Of a stretch of 40,781 nt of DNA, positions 38,913-40,781 are shown in pieces (position 1 is the first letter of the stretch; each line of letters opens with the position of its first letter). Where the stretch lies: contig FR892657.1 of NCBI GenBank assembly GCA_000433535.1, positions 7,900 to 48,680 of the forward strand, read 5' to 3'. The position numbers and the translations under genes are program-made. The notes under the pieces were generated by a model, which worked only from the letters and a program-made list of their open reading frames with translations, was not told the DNA's origin and did not search any database. This stretch comes from Dorea sp. CAG:317 (GTDB lineage: Bacteria > Bacillota > Clostridia > Lachnospirales > Lachnospiraceae).

Positions 38913-38925
38913 AGTAATCATTACT
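38913..38925. promoter_or_regulatory. PerR-box-like operator at the rubrerythrin promoter
   Basis: Perfect odd palindrome AGTAAT-C-ATTACT at the expected +1. The string TAATCATTACTATT matches TAATTATTACTATT of the perR promoter at the same distance from the -10. Confidence 0.65.
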
Positions 38926-38941
38926 ATTTTCAAACTATATC

Positions 38942-38966
38942 TTATTGAACAGAGAATGTTCAATAA
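38942..38966 (+). other. 5'-UTR stem-loop of the rubrerythrin mRNA
   Basis: TTATTGAACA (38942-38951), loop GAGAA, TGTTCAATAA (38957-38966): a perfect 10-bp stem about 30 nt into the transcript and 35 nt before the start codon. Possibly an mRNA stabiliser or a further protein site. Confidence 0.6.
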
Positions 38967-39001
38967 ATATAAATATTAATTCAAAAAAGGAGATTAAAAT
39001 T

Positions 39002-39544
39002 ATGAAAAAATTTGTATGTACAGTATGTGGTTATGTTCACGAGGGAGATTCTGCACCGGAGAAATGTCCAGTATGTGGCGTTGGCGCAGATAAATTTAAA
39101 GAGCAGACAGGTGAAAGAGAATGGGCTGCAGAGCACGTTGTGGGCGTTGCTCAGGGCGTTAGCGAAGACATCATCGCTGATTTAAGAGCTAACTTCGAGG
39201 GCGAATGTTCTGAAGTAGGTATGTACCTTGCAATGGCTAGAGTTGCTCACAGAGAAGGATATCCAGAGATTGGTTTATACTGGGAGAAAGCTGCTTGGGA
39301 AGAAGCTGAGCACGCTTCTAAATTTGCAGAGTTACTTGGCGAAGTTGTAACAGACAGCACAAAGAAAAACCTTGAGATGAGAGTTGACGCTGAGAACGGA
39401 GCAACAGCTGGTAAATTCGATCTTGCAAAACGTGCTAAAGCTGCTAACCTTGACGCTATCCACGATACAGTACACGAGATGGCCAGAGACGAGGCAAGAC
39501 ACGGAAAAGCATTCGAAGGTCTGTTAAAGAGATACTTCGGCTAA
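39002..39544 (+). CDS. Reverse rubrerythrin (rubredoxin domain first)
   Basis: 180 residues from ATG 39002 (MKKFVCTVCGYVHEGDSAPE) with AAAGGAG nine bases upstream. An N-terminal rubredoxin-like iron site (Cys6, Cys9, Cys22, Cys25) precedes a ferritin-like di-iron domain ('NFEGECSEVGMYLAMA', 'WEEAEHASKF', 'HEMARDEARHG'). In classical rubrerythrin the order is the opposite. Reverse rubrerythrins of clostridia reduce peroxide, and in C. acetobutylicum they are PerR-repressed. Codon use is skewed to strongly expressed-gene codons. A strong terminator follows. Confidence 0.93.
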   Translation: MKKFVCTVCGYVHEGDSAPEKCPVCGVGADKFKEQTGEREWAAEHVVGVAQGVSEDIIADLRANFEGECSEVGMYLAMARVAHREGYPEIGLYWEKAAWEEAEHASKFAELLGEVVTDSTKKNLEMRVDAENGATAGKFDLAKRAKAANLDAIHDTVHEMARDEARHGKAFEGLLKRYFG

Positions 39545-39546
39545 TA

Positions 39547-40500
39547 TTAAGCACTTCCAAGAGGGCAGGACGAAAGTCTTGCCCTCTTTTTGGGTGGGAA
39601 AAGGTGGAAACCTGCTGCCGGCAAGTCTTTTTCTACTATTTTATATACGTCTCCATATGTCGCATTACCATTTTGAGAATCTACTACTATCGGCTTTTTA
39701 CTTCTGACAGGTTCTTGCTTAGAATTGTAATATACAATATCAGCCAACACTATGACTCTTCCCTTATAATCTGCCCCATAATAAACCTCTCCTCCTCGGG
39801 TCGGTTGGCTTAAATCAGCACCATTAAAGCTTGAACCGTCAACTGTCCACTCTTGAAAATATTCTTCTATTCCATCGTAGTGATTCTCTTTACCCGGAGC
39901 AAGCTTCTTACCTTCCTCTATAGCTTCTTCGTATGTCATCCTAGAGCCATCTTCCTTTATTAAGGATATTTGATCTCCATGCCAGGCAACTTCTCCATCT
40001 TCACCATAATATGTATACTCGAATATCATTTGGTCAGAATCTAATTCAGAGTCCCCTCCCGGATTTCCGCCTCCTTCGCTATTATCAAAGACAGCTTCTA
40101 TAAAGAAACCCACCTTTGGAAAATCTGTATGTTCTAAAAGATTTCCCGTTATCAGGTCCCCGTAATTACTTGGTCCTGGATCGCCCGGAATTTTTATCTG
40201 CCACCCCAAAAAATTTGCAAAATTTGGTTCATCAACCTCTACTTCTATATTTACGATTTCCGCTTCTTTGTAAGTTCATTTACTTCCATCGAATTCGAGC
40301 ATTATAGAGCCGTTTTGCCCCTCTTCTTCAGTAAAAGTTACATCACCTGCACCATCTGCTTTTATAAGCTTTACTCTCCCTTGTTGTGAAGAGATACCTA
40401 CATTTTGTATCATATTCTCTTCTGCAAAAGAAAGCGTTGGTATACTCCATACACTAAGCGCCAATATCATTGCTGTAAAAACCGCAATTACCTTCCTCAT
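39547..40500 (-). pseudogene. Secreted-protein gene interrupted by an in-frame TGA
   Basis: ATG at 40498-40500 opens MRKVIAVFTAMILALSVWSI, a signal peptide ending at LSFA. The frame runs 74 codons to TGA at 40276-40278 and then continues in the same frame to TAA at 39547-39549, 317 codons in all. The part after the stop reads TYKEAEIVNIEVEVDEPNF and then a long acidic region with 'GGNPGGDSELDSD' and 'YGADYKGRVIVLADIVYYN'. TGG to TGA would restore one protein. The last 15 residues are encoded by the rubrerythrin terminator. I do not recognise the family. It is either a decayed gene or a sequencing error; selenocysteine is unlikely. Confidence 0.65.
39559..39592 (+). terminator. Terminator of the rubrerythrin gene
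   Basis: 13-bp stem (39559-39571 with 39576-39588, one wobble), GAAA loop, T-run. The opposing secreted-protein gene reads through this hairpin as coding sequence. Confidence 0.92.
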
Positions 40501-40781
40501 TTCATGTGCTCCCTTCCTCTTATACTTAATATTTCGGATTTGTTTTATTATCCCCCCGGTAAAGGTCAACAAATAACACATAAAACTTTGACTTTTCTTA
40601 CATTTATATACGAAGTTTCCATAAATAAAAAAACGCCTCACTACTTGCATTTCTGCTAATAAGCGGGCGTCTTGTAAACCTTCCCATTCAGAATCGAACT
40701 GAAAATTCACCCTTAGGAGAGCGAGTAGGTAGTGTCAATTTCGAACAAGAACTATCATTATAAGCCCTTTAAAGTCAAGGC
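40501..40781. other. Right-edge region: possible small RNA with terminator upstream of the secreted-protein gene
   Basis: On the minus strand: TATAAT (about 40757-40762), then a tRNA-T-arm-like stem-loop TTCAG-TTCGATT-CTGAA (40691-40707), then a long hairpin between about 40630 and 40671 ending in seven T's. The -35 would lie outside the window. No matching acceptor stem is found, so it is not a normal tRNA. The frame through it reads NFQFDSEWEGLQDARL, which resembles the FDxEWEGL pattern of some phage-type proteins, so a coding remnant is also possible. Confidence 0.3.

Noticed and set aside
39547..40209. Independent gene starting at MGWQIKIPG
   Set aside because: No ribosome binding site or signal peptide, and it is in frame with the signal-peptide part upstream; better read as one interrupted gene.
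40680..40760. Complete tRNA gene on the minus strand
   Set aside because: A T-arm-like hairpin is present, but the 3' acceptor strand TGGGAAG has no complement upstream and the anticodon stem does not pair.
1..40781. CRISPR array, rRNA operon or prophage
   Set aside because: I saw no regularly spaced repeats, rRNA-like stretches, or phage structural genes in reading the window.

Overview
The window looks like chromosomal DNA of a low-to-mid GC anaerobic Firmicute of the Lachnospiraceae type (Clostridium cluster XIVa relatives). The evidence is the dnaX-ybaB-recR block, BofA and CwlD-like sporulation-family proteins, DUF6147 and DUF6382 proteins, a clostridial tad-like pilus locus, reverse rubrerythrin under a PerR-type Fur protein, and strong AAGGAGG ribosome binding sites. 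I cannot resolve genus or species. I see no prophage, CRISPR array, rRNA or complete tRNA.

Layout. 1-3506 (minus): pfkA, dnaX, ybaB and a partial recR, probably one operon. 3680-4869 (plus): methionine aminopeptidase and a TSCPD-domain protein. 4978-5120: a structured inverted-repeat element. 5139-7283 (minus): a secreted DUF6147 protein, a 0.7-kb AT-rich gap and a membrane-anchored DUF4367-type protein. 7393-10352: murG (plus), an ECF sigma factor and a HIT hydrolase (minus), and a soluble orphan histidine kinase (plus). 10302-10916: a rhomboid protease whose 3' end overlaps the kinase gene. 10993-19064 (minus): a tad/flp-like secretion and pilus locus (TadZ, TadA, TadB, TadC, Flp, DUF5702, two TadE-like proteins, a prepilin peptidase, a DUF6382 protein). 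It includes a 58-residue Flp pilin gene that length-filtered gene calling would miss. 19422-20608: Sfp-type phosphopantetheinyl transferase, BofA, YaaL-like DUF2508 protein. 20747-24824 (minus): dCMP deaminase, upp, tsaC/sua5, a CwlD-like amidase and an M24 peptidase.

24951-31733 (minus) is a complete sialic-acid catabolic cluster: nanE, nanA, an SSS-family transporter, a YhcH-family anomerase, a ROK kinase, an RpiR regulator and nagA. Imported N-acetylneuraminate would be cleaved to ManNAc, phosphorylated, epimerised to GlcNAc-6-P and deacetylated. No sialidase is present, so the operon looks built for scavenging free sialic acid. An internal promoter in front of the kinase gene carries a perfect 12-10-12 inverted repeat over its -10 element, a strong operator candidate for the encoded RpiR regulator.

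32106-40781: an Rpn/PD-(D/E)XK nuclease, a membrane-anchored GH18 protein with an Arg-Pro-Ser pentapeptide tail, a small unknown protein, mecA, a DUF1858 protein, a 3-box DnaA-box cluster, a secreted SH3-NlpC/P60 hydrolase, perR, reverse rubrerythrin, and a secreted-protein gene broken by an in-frame TGA. perR and the rubrerythrin gene have matching promoters with the same palindromic element at the expected +1, which points to a small autoregulated peroxide regulon.

I did not find an obviously new multi-gene system. The best leads are the DnaA-box cluster away from dnaA, the 143-bp structured inverted-repeat element, the operator in the sialic-acid cluster, the shared PerR-type operator, the TadE-like protein with a duplicated Cys-rich tail, the amidase ribosome binding site buried in an upstream terminator hairpin, and a sigma/anti-sigma-like pair separated by murG.
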